Below are positions 36,626 to 48,897 of a DNA stretch of 64,000 nt, piece after piece. This DNA comes from Polytrichum commune. Lineage: Eukaryota > Streptophyta > Polytrichopsida > Polytrichales > Polytrichaceae. A program made the position numbers and the translations under genes. Where the stretch lies: positions 59,783,554 through 59,847,553 of the forward strand of contig OX485803.1 of NCBI GenBank assembly GCA_950295325.1, in the 5' to 3' direction. Each line of letters opens with the position of its first letter. The stretch's first letter is position 1. The notes beneath the pieces were generated by a model that saw only the letters and a list, made by a program, of their open reading frames with translations, had not been told where the DNA came from and made no database searches.

Positions 36626-38399
36626 ATAGACTACTTAAAGTGGCCTACATTGAACTAAAGCACCCTATATAAGTGGTGTGAGAGGCCGAGTCCCAAATCC
36701 ATTGACAATGGTCCAACCAGTTCTCTGGACCAAGCCTAGTGGTCCAACCAAATAAACGGCAAAAACGAGGGCCCAACTCCCCAACTCATGGTTGAGGTGG
36801 GCCAATCATTTGAACCAAAACAAACACCTTATCTATTTTGGTACCCTTAATTCTTCCCACATAATTGAATGAAAGAAATACGCTCACATTCAAAACAAAA
36901 AGAAACCCGGTACATCAAGCTCTCAAATCCAAAGGTCATTTAGGCCATTTGGTCTAATTGTTGTTCCCATAGACCCAAATGATTGGAGCAATTAAGGAGA
37001 TCAAGTGAAACCCCAAGCAATGGTTCCAACATTGAATTCAAAGCACATTCTCTACTTGCAACTTTATAAGGTATGTGGGTCTTATGTGGCCACTTTTCTT
37101 AAACAATGCCTACATTTTGGGACATTTTGGGAGTGTATGACATAACATATAGTCAAGAACATGCACTAAACTAACATTTGTCGTGATGAAGTAGACTATG
37201 TCCACAAAGTATGACATCATTCTAGGTTCGATTATTTACACAATTGGAAAGGTCTATGTGATCAATTAAAAAAAGAAGAGAAAAGGTTAATCCTTATTGT
37301 GACCTCTCATGAAATTGTATCTCAAATTTTATTATGAAACTCATAACATCAAGTTGTGTGATTTGTAGTTGCTAACGACATGAGACAATTCTTGATTAGA
37401 TCCAACCATCCAAAATATGTGTGAAGTGAAACCGCCCAAAATAGGAGCACATACCTTAGTACACCCGTCTTCAACAGTAAGAGAGCAAGAGAAGTTCTCC
37501 AATTTGAAGCAAAACAAAGTGATGCACCAAGCTTATGAATCCAAAGTGGAAGAGTCCAAGCAACCCTGCACGCCAATCCAAACGATCGCGCCAAGTAAAC
37601 AAACAAACAACGGGGGGAGCCCACTGTCCAGCCAATGGGCAACCAACACACCATCAAAACACCTTATCTGTTATGGGCCCATTAATGTACAACTAAAGGT
37701 GAACCGGACCTCAAGCATAGCAATGCCTAGGCATCGGTGGGTCGATTTTTTCTCTTCTCTCCATAAACAATAACAATATAAAAGAGGCCCAAAATCGATT
37801 AGGCGAGCCCAACGAGGGGGGGGGGGCAGAGGGTTATGCTATGGGAATGTCAGACACTTCCGTATCCCAGAATGCCACCTCAAATGCCAAAAGGTTATGG
37901 TTTTAGAAAGGGGGTCCAATTTACCATAATAATAGGGCAAAACAAAATAAGGAGGCGTGGGAGGTCTTTACCACTAATGATTGGTAAGGCCAGTCATGGG
38001 TCGACTCCAACATCAAACCCAAGTAAAAAGAAAGAAACTAATGCCAATGTTTGGAAGAAAAAAAAATTATTCATTGAGGAGAATGAGGCAAACCATCCTG
38101 GGTAACATAATTTATAACTACATCAACAATATCACACTATGAATAACTTCAAATGCACAAGTGGATGACAATAAGTTGCACTGGTTGAAACACTAGAACA
38201 TAAAACCAAACATTGCCTAAACTCTTGACACAATCTCCTCCTGATGCTTTACACTTGGAAGCACAACATGCCTTTTGACACTGTGTCCCCTAGTAAAAGG
38301 ATACATAAACACAAGGACTCAAGATTGCCCCCCCCCCCACCCCCACCCCTCAAAATGCATACAAACATAACCCCACAACAACCATTTGGGATATGCGCT
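36626..38399. other. Gene-free stretch
   Basis: A partial R1-like segment lies at about 37,180-37,330. Poly-G and poly-C runs occur at about 37,817 and 38,328. No gene recognised. Confidence 0.45.
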
Positions 38400-38850
38400 T
38401 GGGGTCGCGACTTCCGGGAGGACAAATGGAGGGCCCCAATGCCCATGATGCAAAAAAAGAAGAAACGAAAAAGGAAGCAGCTCTTTCACACCGGCTCCCT
38501 GGGTGACCACCCCCAGCGAGTACAAAAGTCCCACGCACATCAGCCATTGTCGACCGGGTCTTCCAGTCACCAACTCCCAGGAGGACAAAAACGACCAAAT
38601 CCCCCGGTCACAACACCCCGGCGACCACAACAAAAAGGGGGCCCACCTGGCTCCCACAAGCAGGCAGCGTCGACCGGATGTTCCGGTCACCGACTCGCAG
38701 GAGGACAAAACGAGGGCCCCCATCACCCGGGAAAAGCCGTAAAAGGAAGACAGAGGCCTCTGGGCACCGGCTCCGGCGGTGAGGCTCACGCCTTTGCGCA
38801 ACTGACACTGCTCAACTCCTGCTCGCTCGCTCGCTCGCTCTTCTAAGGCT
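38400..38850. repeat. GC-rich tandem repeat upstream of the DUF1639-like gene
   Basis: GTCGACCGG, TTCC, GTCACC and CAGGAGGACAAAA recur in order at about 38,548-38,588 and 38,669-38,710 (period about 121), with a weaker third match near 38,402. A (CTCG)n tract lies at about 38,822-38,840. The GC-rich stretch runs into a CT/GA-rich leader, so it probably overlaps the promoter of the downstream gene. Long frames here on both strands come from base composition. Confidence 0.55.
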
Positions 38851-39009
38851 TGCGACTCCAACACTCGCCTGGCCTGGTCTGGCCTCCCTTTCAAGCCTTT
38901 CTCAAACCCACACCACCCCAAACAAAACCAAAGCCCAGCAACAACAAAGCAACAAAAACCAACCCAACACCAAAACCACACCACAAACTCACACAACTCA
39001 CACAACACA

Positions 39010-39200
39010 CACACCTACCTCTCTCTCACACACACAGACAGACGAGAGAGAGAGAGAGACGAGGGAGAGAGGAAAGAGGGGAGAGACAGAACAGACAGAC
39101 AGACACACAGACAGGCCCAAGTCACGTTGTGGGAGAGGGGAGGAGAGAGGAGGAGAGAAGAGAAGGAGAGGAGGAATAAGGGAGGAATAAGGAGGGAGGG
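39010..39200 (+). promoter_or_regulatory. CT/CA/GA-rich leader
   Basis: CACACACACC, CTCTCTCACACA, then GAGAGAGAG, ACAGACAGACAG and a long GGAGAGGAGG stretch run up to the first ATG. Such tracts are common in plant core promoters and 5' untranslated leaders. No TATA box was found with confidence. Confidence 0.45.
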
Positions 39201-39245
39201 ATGGTGAGGCCATGCTTGGAGAGGCAGGGGGCCTTGGATTCTTGA
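39201..39245 (+). CDS. Short upstream ORF (14 codons)
   Basis: ATG at 39,201 reads MVRPCLERQGALDS and stops at 39,243-39,245, 56 bases before the likely main start. If the leader is transcribed as inferred, it could reduce translation of the main frame. It may be chance, and conservation is unknown. Confidence 0.3.
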   Translation: MVRPCLERQGALDS

Positions 39246-39301
39246 GGGAGACGCTCTGCTGGAGGCAGGGGCGACACAGGCAGGAAGAGGCCGAGTTGGA
39301 T

Positions 39302-42300
39302 ATGGCCGCTGCTGCTGCCACACCTGTTGATGCGGTATGTTACTATGTACCCATGTGGCTGGGCTAAGTAAAGGATCTCCTTGTGAATTGGACCCATGCT
39401 GCTTGTCTATGTGTTTTATGTGTTTTTATGTGTTCTGTGTATGTGCTTGTTTTGTTTTGGGGGGTTATGAGGTGGAATGAATTAGTAGTGTGGTGTGGGT
39501 ATGGAGTGTGGAGTGTGTGTGTGGGAGGGGGGGAGGGGAGGGGGGTCTTTTTCGATGAGGTGATGGTAGGTGAGGGGGTTGGGAGCTGCGGGAGTGGGGT
39601 GCTGTGGGGTTGGAATTGGGTTTGGGTGGGAAAGAATTCCATTCCGGTGGTTGCTATTGGGAATGCTGGTGTCGATTGGCAGGAGGGGACGTGGTGTGGG
39701 GGGAAGAAAGAGGTCATCTGCTTTTTGTTGGTTGCTGGATAGATGGATGGATGGATGGATGGATGCGTAGCAAGTGGGTGGGATAACAGGAGATGATGTG
39801 ACATTGGATAGTGGATGCCTTGTAATTCACTGAATTTTAAATGTGTGGTTAGGTTAGGCATGGCGTGTTGATGCTGTTTGTGTTGCTGATGATTAAGAGT
39901 AGGAGAAAAGAAAAGAAAAGAAGAAAGGCACATGCAAGTGGTGACGATTACATGTGTGTGTGTGTGTGTGTGTGTTCGGCGGTAAATGCAGCCAAGTGGA
40001 ACAGGAAGCCGGAGGGCAGTAGTGAGGAGCGAAAGATTTATGGAGTGGCAACGAGAACTCAGCAGGTCAGTGACAAAACTCAGTCAGTCGGTAGCTTGGA
40101 TTAGGCGAGTGCATTGCGTACAGCTGCAAGGTTGAGGTTTTCTTTTGATGTCAACCAAGAACGTGGGAATACTTCTTGGAGTCATTACCATAGAAAAGGA
40201 GCGAGAAAAGAGAGCGAGGGATTTATATATGGATTTTTACCTATGTTTGTGTGCATACATGAAACACATGTCCTTTCGTTTCTGTGTGTGTGTGTGTTTA
40301 GCTCGCGGGCCACATATGGGGGGCGGAAGCGCCAGGATGACAATGAGGTTATGGAAGGTGGTGGTGGCATGAGGATGTTCTGTGGTGGAAAAAGGTATTT
40401 CTTTAATTGATTCATCGTTGTAAAGTGATCTCTTAGACATGTAGGTATAGTGCACAATGATGTGCTGATCGGCCCCTGGGGTTAACTTCGAGGGTGATCC
40501 GAGCATCATGTGAGACCTAGTGGATGGCAATGAAGGAAAATCTATCTGCATGGGCGTGGGCGGAGTGTGCATGGTCGACATTGGATTTTGGGATTACCGA
40601 AATAGGGTGAAATGGACCAGATGACTTAACCCAACGCTGGGTTTGAGATGGGTTTGGAAACTGGGGTCTAGCTAGAGAATCTATGAATGTTGGGGGGATC
40701 AATAAAAAAGTTTGATCAGGGGTTATGGGATATTGAAGTTGGGGTTTGTGACGCTGTAGTTAGTTTTTGGGGCGGCTATTAAGCTTTTTGTTGCGTGTGG
40801 AGTATTGTGCTCCTTTGTGCTTACTCCAAAGAATGGATAAGTTTTGGAAGACATTTGAGCGACAAAGACAATGTGGAAATATGCCAAGACATGATGAGGA
40901 AGTTTCGGAAACTGGGCTCTATCTAGAGAAACTACAGTGTTCAGGGATCAATAGAAAAAAATAGGGGTTATTGAACTGTTGAAGTTGGGGTTTGTGATGC
41001 TGTAGTTAGTTTGTGGGAGGCTATTAGGCTATTTGGTTGGGCATGGAGGGTTGTGTCCCTTTGTGCTTACTCTAAAAAATGGATAGATTTTGGAAGGCAT
41101 TAGAGAGATGAAGACAATGTGAAAATGCTGAGACATGAGGGTTCAGAAACTGGGTTCTATCTAGGGAATCTATAGTGTTCAGGGACAAATAAAAGAAATT
41201 AGGGGTTATTGAATGTTGAAGTTGGGGTCTGTGACGCTGTAGTTAGCTTGTGGGAGGCTGTTAGGCTATTTGGTTGGGTGTGGAGGGTTGTGTTCCTTTG
41301 TGCTTACTCCAAAGTTGGTTAGATTTTGGAAGACATTCGAGAGACAAAGGCAATGTGAAAATGCCAAGACATGAGGGTTCAGAAAGTGGGTTCTATCTAG
41401 AGAATCTATAGTATTTGGGAATCAATAAAAAAAAATCAGGGGTTATTGAATGTTGAAGATGGGGTTTGTAATGTTTTTTTTGTGTGTGGAGTTTTTGTTC
41501 CTTTGTGCTTACTCCAAAGAATGGATGACTTTTGGAAGGCATTCGAGTGACGAAGACAATGTGAAAATGCCAAGACATGAGGGTTCGGAGGAGAGGGAAG
41601 GAGAAGGTGAGGAACCCACAGCAGATTCGCAGGGGGGAGGCGGTGGAGGCGGAAATGGAGGAGGAGGAGGAGGAGGTGATGCAGGTGCTGCTGCAAATCA
41701 AAGAGTTAGAGGGAAGAAACAACAACACCAGCGGCAACGGTCGGATGCGAAAAAACACCGAAAAGATAATAACGAGGGTGACCAAAAACAACAGCAGCGA
41801 AGTGCATTGACCACTATTAAAGACTCAGCTACACCTGCAGCAGAAGGTGAAGGGGGAAGGATGAGGAAATGTAAGCAGCAACAAGCCCCCCAAGTCAGTC
41901 CCGCAAGGCGGCAACAGGCCCCACAGGCACCCACACAACAGCAATTACCTCAACCCCTAGCTCGGAGGAGGCAACGGCGATTGCCTCGTTCTTTCACTCC
42001 TCCTAAGGAAGAAATTGAACGAGGCTTGCGATCTTTGACAAGGTAATTAACCATACTTTTTGCCTATCTACCTCCACAAGGCAATATGTTTCTCCCTGCA
42101 TACGAAGACCTCAACCAACTACACTAAACCTCTGACTTAGTGTGGCATTAAAATTGTCATTTGACACCCTCTCTAGTTGCCACCTTACAATTGCAAGACA
42201 ATTAATGTTTGTCGATGATCAATAGTGTGGGTCACACTAAATCAGATGTCTTTAGTGTACCTTATTGCCTTTCTCAGAAGGATGGAACCATGTAACTTTG

Positions 42301-44094
42301 AAGAGCGAGGAAAAACAAGAGGTCACATTTGTTCATCCTTGAGGGTTAGGGTTGTCCCTCCACATCCTGTCAGGATCTAAAGACTCATAAGACTCCTCTG
42401 CATATGCAGGTCTGGACTTGTGAGAGCAGGTGGTAACATAGTAACATTACTACTTCTGTAATGTCATCCTTTCATTTTTAATAATAGTATTTGATTGCAG
42501 ATTAATTTAGAACATTACCCAGCAGGTGTTGCCAGAGAAATTTAAGCAGTATTGATGTGTAGCAATCAAGTGCATATAGGTCGTTCCACTTTCCATCGTA
42601 GCTTGCTGGGATTGTACTCCTAAGTAAGGTTCTGTAAGCACAAAGCTGTGAATCTTCTAGCTTGTGTGGAGCTTTGTAAAGCCCTACTGCCGGGAAGCCA
42701 GATTCTCAGTTCTTATTTTCCCCAATCCTGCATGACTGGCACAAGTTCTAAGAGGAATCCGGCATAATACTATCAGTTTACTGTATAGTACAAGTTGTTC
42801 AATGGTGGGAAATAGATTTTTCTTTCAAGTAAAGTACAGGAGTACATTTACATAGGATCGATCTGTCTGTACTTGATTTCAGTGTAATGGATGCTTGGTG
42901 ACGCATGCTAGGGCTTGACACCAATGGAGACTCTTTGCTTAGTTTTGCACCTTTGAGTCTGCACTTAGATTATTGACTGTCATTATTAATGTAAGCTTGG
43001 CGTGGTACACAGTTCCTGCTACCAAGCTTTTCAAGAATGTTGTTTCCGTAGTAATGACATACACTAAGAGGATCATCCACAATGATCTGATACACCTAGT
43101 TGCCTTGATCCTGCATGGAAATATGTTTCTGGCTGGAAATAAGGCTCTTGTAAAAATGCTTGGAAAACAAACTACAAACAAGTTTTTGACACATCCTATA
43201 GGTGAGAGAAAGCTGTAGTTTGTGCTCGGCAACATCTAATCATGCATTCCAAGATATTGGTGTAAGATTTCAAGTAAGACCTCCAATGAAGACAATGACC
43301 CCATGGGTTAAGAGTCTGCTGGAGTTCATATTCTTGAGGGACTTTGTTTCAAACTCTTGAGAGATTCTGTTTATCAGTAATATTTTACTGTTTGCTCAAG
43401 GTTCTGAAGTACTGAACAAGATTTTATTGACTGGTATTATTTTACAGGAATCGCGGTAGTGAAGCTGTACAGGCTACAGCTACAGCAATGCCAATTAATA
43501 GCAACAAAGGGGCTACGAAGCGTTCAAAACGGGTTGCTCAGCGTTTGGCTAATGAGGAACCTGCTCCACCACCATTAAAGCTTCCAAAACTCCACATAGT
43601 ACTTACGCGCAAAGAAATTCAAGAAGACTGGATGAAAATCACAGGCCACAAGTACTCTGGGAAACCAAAGAAGTCAACACTTATCCAACGCGTACGTCTT
43701 CAATCTTAAGCCTTGGCCTAGCACACTGTCCGTCTGAAATTCAGACAATCTGAATATGTAGGAAACCCAAGTTCTTCACGTCATTTTGGAAGATATTTCT
43801 GGAAAAGAGGAGTTTGGAGCATCATTATTTTGTTCTGAATGGGGAAATCTTCTTCTCTGTTCTTGCAGGGTCTTGGTTTATGTACTTCCTTGACATGTCC
43901 ATCCTCAATCCGCTATCTCAACGAACCTCAATGTAAGTAATTTGCCTTTTCTTCTACTCTTTTGCTGAGTCAGTTTTTTTGTGTCTATCATTGCTATTAC
44001 GACATGCTACTCTTACTCTGTATGCTCAATGTTTACGCATTTTTAGTAATGGGAATCTTTTTGCCTCTTTTGTGTTTCAGGTGTATTGGTGTAG
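39302..44094 (+). CDS. DUF1639-like protein gene (5' exons uncertain)
   Basis: The 3' half is well supported. A coding exon ends at 42,042 (FTPPKEEIERGLRSLTR); exons 43,448-43,691, 43,869-43,932 and 44,081-44,094 follow, each with GT/AG borders and phases that match. The C-terminal reading is RKEIQEDWMKITGHKYSGKP, then KKSTLIQR, GLGLCTSLTCPSSIRYLNEP and QCVLV-stop. The EIxEDxxxxTGxK and PKK pattern resembles the plant DUF1639 family, whose function is unknown. The middle exon is low-complexity (Glu/Gly then Gln/Pro-rich). The likely start is ATG 39,302 (MAAAAATPVDA, GTATGT donor at 39,335), but the exons joining it to the 41.5-kb exon cannot be fixed; candidates lie at 39,990-40,065 and 40,301-40,394. 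Alternatively translation could begin at an ATG near 41,567. Confidence 0.5.
39738..39763. repeat. (ATGG)n microsatellite
   Basis: About six ATGG units in a first-intron-like region. A (TG)n tract follows at about 39,953-39,975. Confidence 0.9.
40645..41592 (+). repeat. Tandem repeat of about 240 bp running into a coding exon
   Basis: Units begin with TTGAAGTTGGGGTTTGTGA or a variant near 40,733, 40,979, 41,218 and 41,455, so the period is 238-245 bp, with a partial unit before the first. Every unit has a T-rich tract, then TTTGTGCTTACTCCAAAG and, in most, ATGGAT, which looks like a splice acceptor and exon edge. The last unit ends near 41,590, where the Glu-rich coding exon continues. The repeats therefore copy an intron/exon border of the DUF1639-like gene. 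Confidence 0.85.
42128..42262. mobile_element. MITE-like repeat R4, copy in intron
   Basis: Starts CTTAGTGTGGCATTAAAA and ends GGGTCACACTAAATC, so the ends are inverted (TTAGTGTGNC / GNCACACTAA). It shares GCAAGACAATNAATGTT and GATGATCAATAGTG-like blocks with the copy at 48.9 kb. It lies in an intron of the DUF1639-like gene. Confidence 0.65.
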
Positions 44095-46289
44095 CATTTT
44101 GACATGGATTTTTGTTTAGAGTGGTTCAGCATTGCAGGTCCCGTAAGGATGTGGTGACAAGGATTTATTTGCCTCAACAGTTCCAATAGTGAGCTGATAG
44201 TTTAATAGATTTGTCACAGCTTCATTCTTTTGGCTACCACATCAAATCATTGTTTGAGCCTCCAGTATTCAAAGGAGAAGCAGTTTGTACCATAGTACTG
44301 AATAATAATAGCGGAATTAGAGACATAGGCTCACTCACATGAAAAAATAGGCCTTCTAACAATGTTGATAGTCTGCACTTATGTCACTCTGGTGTGATTC
44401 ACATTCGACGAAAGGACGTCAATGCCCATGATAAGATGATCCTTGTTTTGTAACTATCCCTGCTCAAATGCGAGAACCGGCTCTTAGAGCTAAACAATGT
44501 GAACCTACCTGGCCCTGTATCTATATTGTAGTTCAGCTTAGTTGCGGCATCAGTCTTCCTAGTTTCAGTTTCTGAACATGGTCTCAATCATACTCAAGGC
44601 ACCCTTTGTTTGCTGTTGATCATTTTAAAGAAGGCTTGTTCATCACCATCACTCTTTATGTCAATGTGGAATTCAATGTCCGGTAAGAGCACTAGGTATC
44701 AGAGTGGCTCCTGATGGTCTCCATCTTTCACTCAACAGTTGTGTTTTTCATGCCCTTTGCCAACTTTGTGCTTCCCCCCCCCCCTTTAAACTATGCTTGG
44801 ATTGGTAATTAATGTGGACCCTACCATTTTGAACTCTAAACATCTAGGGGAAAATAGTGTGTGTTTCTAACCACACCATTTTTGTGGTTCAAGTGAATGT
44901 TGTGTGCCACATAAACTACCAAGTATTGAAAGTACTGTGCATTCCTTGAGATGATGCGTGTTTTTATTAACATTGAACTGCAAGTGAAAGTTGTCACTCT
45001 TAGATTAAATTTCATTTTCATATAGGAACCTAATACACACATATTATTCAATGACATAATGCTTTGTATTTTGTGCCTGAAATATTGCTTGATATAGGTC
45101 GACAAGTAAATTTTGATGTTAGTATGATATGCTGTAAGCCTTGCTAGGGTTCAATATATCAACTATATAGTAATGTAGCAATTTATGGGTATGGTGTGTT
45201 GTATTTAAAATTTATCAATATAATTGTAACCGGATGCCATATTTAGGATTTTAATATTACTATGATATACGATAAAGCTTTTAAGTGTCGTTTATTTTAT
45301 ACTTGGTGCTGAAATCATGTTTTAAGGATGACGTGTAAGTTAGCTTGACTTTGAACTATTTTGGAAAATGGAAAGCATCCACACTATTTTCCACAAAGGA
45401 AAGTAGAAATAGTATTCCTTAAAGCTTGTGCTTACCAGTACTGTAAGTCCCTCTATTAGCATGCTATAGTATTTACCAATTTCAGTGATTGAGGATAAGT
45501 TTATTCTTTTCTCTTAAGTCCCAATGATTACTGTTTGCTACAATGCAGCACAGAAAAATATGCTAACACTCAAGACCTATATGCTAATATTCTATATATG
45601 TATATGCTGATAATTATTGATAGACACTCGTTGAAACAAGAAACCAAAGACTGATTGGTGGGAGTGTTTTGAAATCTTCTAAGGTGGGCAGGTTTCAACA
45701 AACAAGTGCCCTTAAATGGTTTCTAGCACATAGTTACATATTTGATTCTAACTTTTACGGAAGATATAATGTGAGGAAATCTAGGAGGGGTGCTTTAACA
45801 ATCCATAGATATTCAGTTCGATTCTAGAAACTAAATTTTGTAACTCTCATGGTCTTCATTTGGATTTTTCAACCAACATATATTAAAACCTTCAAGAGCA
45901 GATTCAGACTGAATGTGGGAAATATCCAGGAATATTTGATGGAATATTGTCAATCCCACATAACGTTGTTATGAATCTGAACAATGTTATGTTGGTGGAA
46001 ATAAGAAAACCAATATTACAAAATCCCAAAAGGAAGGCAATGCCCTTACCCTAAAGCTTGGTAAAACATGATCAATGTAAAAGAGAATGGCCACCCATTC
46101 ACTTCGATGCTTGGAACATCAATGTTTATTTTGTTTTTATTTATTCATTCAAGCCTACTACACATGAATTCTTAAACATCACCAAAGCTTTGAGGGGGTT
46201 TTCATGACAAGATTTTTTCATTTTTATTTTTGATAATTTGATAATTTGACTAAATATCACTTCTAATAATCCAATAGAGAAAAATTCAT
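44095..46289. other. 3' flank and gene-free stretch
   Basis: The first few hundred bases are probably the 3' untranslated region of the DUF1639-like gene. A C run lies at about 44,775. Segment 45,910-46,005 (GTCAATCCCACATAAC, TTGTTATG) matches 60,215-60,280 (R5). No other gene is seen. Confidence 0.4.
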
Positions 46290-48260
46290 CAACAAACTAG
46301 CCACTCTAAACCTCACAACCCTCTCCCATACTACAACTCCCACCTCCCCCCACAAAAACCCCTCAAGCACACACATCTCCCCTCTCGGCATACCTCTCTC
46401 AAACATAACCACATTGAAAACAATCAAGTACTAAGATAAATGGAGTGCCCACAAACACTCCCACCACTTCAAATGCCACACCCACGATGCTCATTACAAC
46501 AAATGGATACCTCAAAAGGTATCATTAAACCTTGACAACATTTTAATCTGAACACAACCTTCTCCTCATCACAAAATTATCACAAACCACGAGACACAAA
46601 TCCATAACTACAAATTCCTCGCCACACAAAAAACCCCACAAACATAAGATAAAAGATACGTTTGCCCAAGCCTCACCATACTACCTTACACTACACACAC
46701 AAGAATGCAACCCACACAAAGATATCATCACAAACACACCTAGATTCCAAATCCACCACCATTCACCCAAATACACGATCATGAAGAGAATTACCAAACT
46801 TCCATAACACTGGATAGACTCTATTCACTAGAAGAAATCTTGTCCATTTCAACCGGCCTTGCGACTAGGCCATCACAACTCGCACCCAAAAAATGCATAA
46901 ACAAATCAATTTGGTTGGCAACCGGGGGGGCACCCTCCATGGGTACACCACGGGTACCTTCCGGGTGCCAACAAATTGATTTGTTTATGCATTTTTTGGG
47001 TGCACAAGTCGCGATGGCCTCGGTTGAAATGGACAAGATTTCTTCTAGTGATTGGTTATGGGAAAGATACTCCATAAACAAAACCAACCCCACCCTCAAC
47101 CTCAACCCACTTCCACAAGACTTCGCAACATAAATCCTACTACGAATCAACAAATATATTAAGCCACTTCCACAAAAACCACCAACTTCCATCTCCCCCC
47201 TACACAACTACCACACCCTCCCCCAAACAATCCTCGAAAACCTATCAACACCTTCCAACTAACATACTCATACTTCTCAAGCCTCTTAACATGTTCTACC
47301 ACATTCATACAACTCACCACACGAGAGAGACTAAATCTTTGGATATTTGGGCCATGCTTTCAACACACAATTGTCTGGCCATGGCTACATCCACATATCG
47401 ACATCGACCTCATCCCAAAGGTCATCAAGTGGCCCAAAATTGCACAACAAACTAACCCAAACAACACCACCATTATCGTCATTACACATGATGATTGGAC
47501 AAACAACAAAATTGATATTCTCCAAAAACCATATATATAGTTTCCACCATAACAATCCCCTTGGCATACCCTCCAATACACATCACCCCCAACTTTCCCC
47601 TTATACTACATCGCCACCGAACCTCTCCTCACCTCTATAATACATATCTCTCATACATACCTTCCTTCATAACTTTCTTAATTCCCTTCTAAACACATCA
47701 ATGCCAGTACCTATAATGACCGCCCACTAGACAACACTACCCCATCATGATTATTATTATGCACATGTTACCTACCATAATGCAACTGCCTAGCCTGCCT
47801 ACACCTAGACACCCTATGCCTAATAGGCATCCAACCAAATGCTAAACCCCCATTCACACCCAAACCCCAACACCAAAATACAAAACTTAGAATTTATACA
47901 CTGCAATGATAGATTCCATGAGGCCACCACCACCTACAAACTTGATAAATATGCAACCCCACAACCCCTCCTCACCCAACAAGGTGGAACCTTCTCCCCC
48001 TCATCATAATCACAGGCAGTATAAGAGGCTCCATCCACACACCAATCATTAAACACCTAACCAAACTTTAAATCCCCCAATACAAAATCAATAAATTGAT
48101 GAAGAACTTTTCACAAATAGCCATCCAATACCCTAACACACATCATACTCAACAAAAGAAAATTGGAAAAGAAACAAGCACCAATACTACTAAATCAAAA
48201 CATATTAATCATATTGACCTAGAACTAACAACAGATTCCACCTATTACCAACAGGCATAA
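46290..48260 (+). mobile_element. LINE relic, third copy
   Basis: C-rich, A-rich strand with decayed frames. Near 47,885-48,070 it gives EFIHCNDRFHEATTTYKLDK, KYATPQPLLTQQGG, and then, one frame over, PLIIITGSIRGSIHTPIIKH, followed by LTKL. This matches the TYCND-F, K-KY and G-x-IH order in the relics at 19 and 30 kb. Upstream, IKWPKIAQQTN and IVITHDDW may be the preceding part. Interrupted by the fold-back at 46,826-47,050. Confidence 0.6.
46826..47050. mobile_element. Fold-back element inserted in the LINE relic
   Basis: The arms are nearly 100 bases each: CACTAGAAGAAATCTTGTCC through CCCAAAAAATGCATAAACAA on the left, and the reverse complement on the right ending GGACAAGATTTCTTCTAGTG. The loop is GC-rich, with a G run and GGTACC-type words. 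ATT flanks both ends and may be a 3-bp target duplication. Arm identity is high (a few mismatches), so insertion was recent relative to the host LINE. Confidence 0.85.
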
Positions 48261-48897
48261 AGCCACTCCCACTCCCCATATCCACACGCCAATGGGTTGG
48301 GAGTAAGTGAACGGACACTGCATGTCGGTGGAATAAGTCATTGTTCTATTTATTGTTCAGATTTGAAGCAACATATCACCATACCTACATACACGAATGT
48401 GGTTAAGATGCGAAGTATCTCCCACAGGATGATGGCTTATCAATGTTGTGTCGGTCTCCTATTAGCCAAGAGCAAGGTCACACCCGCAAATTCCCACTTA
48501 CTGATAGTAGATTGGTTATATAATGAAGCATATAGGGAGTTGGATGATAATTTAAGCTTGATAGATAATTGTCATCTTCGATTCAATTAAACCAAACTTA
48601 GGACCATTGTCATCAAACGTGGACCTTCTTAGAACGCAAGTCTAGGACATTCAAGGATCTCACGTTGGTCAAGGCATTGGGGAAGGTTGGAAGACTCCAC
48701 ACTTTGGAGAATCAAATTATAGGTTCATTGAGCTTTGATAAGGTCGTGTTTGAGTCACATGTACATGTCATTTTGATTCCATATTTTGCACAATTTATTA
48801 GATCAATTGGATTGTTGAATCTCGGTTCCAACCTAAACACAACAGCCAAATGTTGGGCAAATGTTCAACTTTATTTCAACCTCTGCATTAAAAGTTT
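48261..48897. other. Gene-free stretch
   Basis: Frames of 97 and 79 codons at 48,297-48,590 and 48,665-48,904 show no domain I recognise. I cannot call either a gene. Confidence 0.4.

Noticed and set aside
38244-39014. Long frames on both strands (200 and 231 codons)
   Set aside because: They follow the GC-rich repeat and CT-rich leader and have low-complexity products.
39364-39933. 189-codon minus-strand frame
   Set aside because: His/Pro/Thr-rich translation of GT-rich intron sequence opposite the DUF1639-like gene.
41393-41791. 132-codon minus-strand frame
   Set aside because: Antisense to the Glu/Gly-rich exon and tandem repeat; Ser/Leu-rich low complexity.
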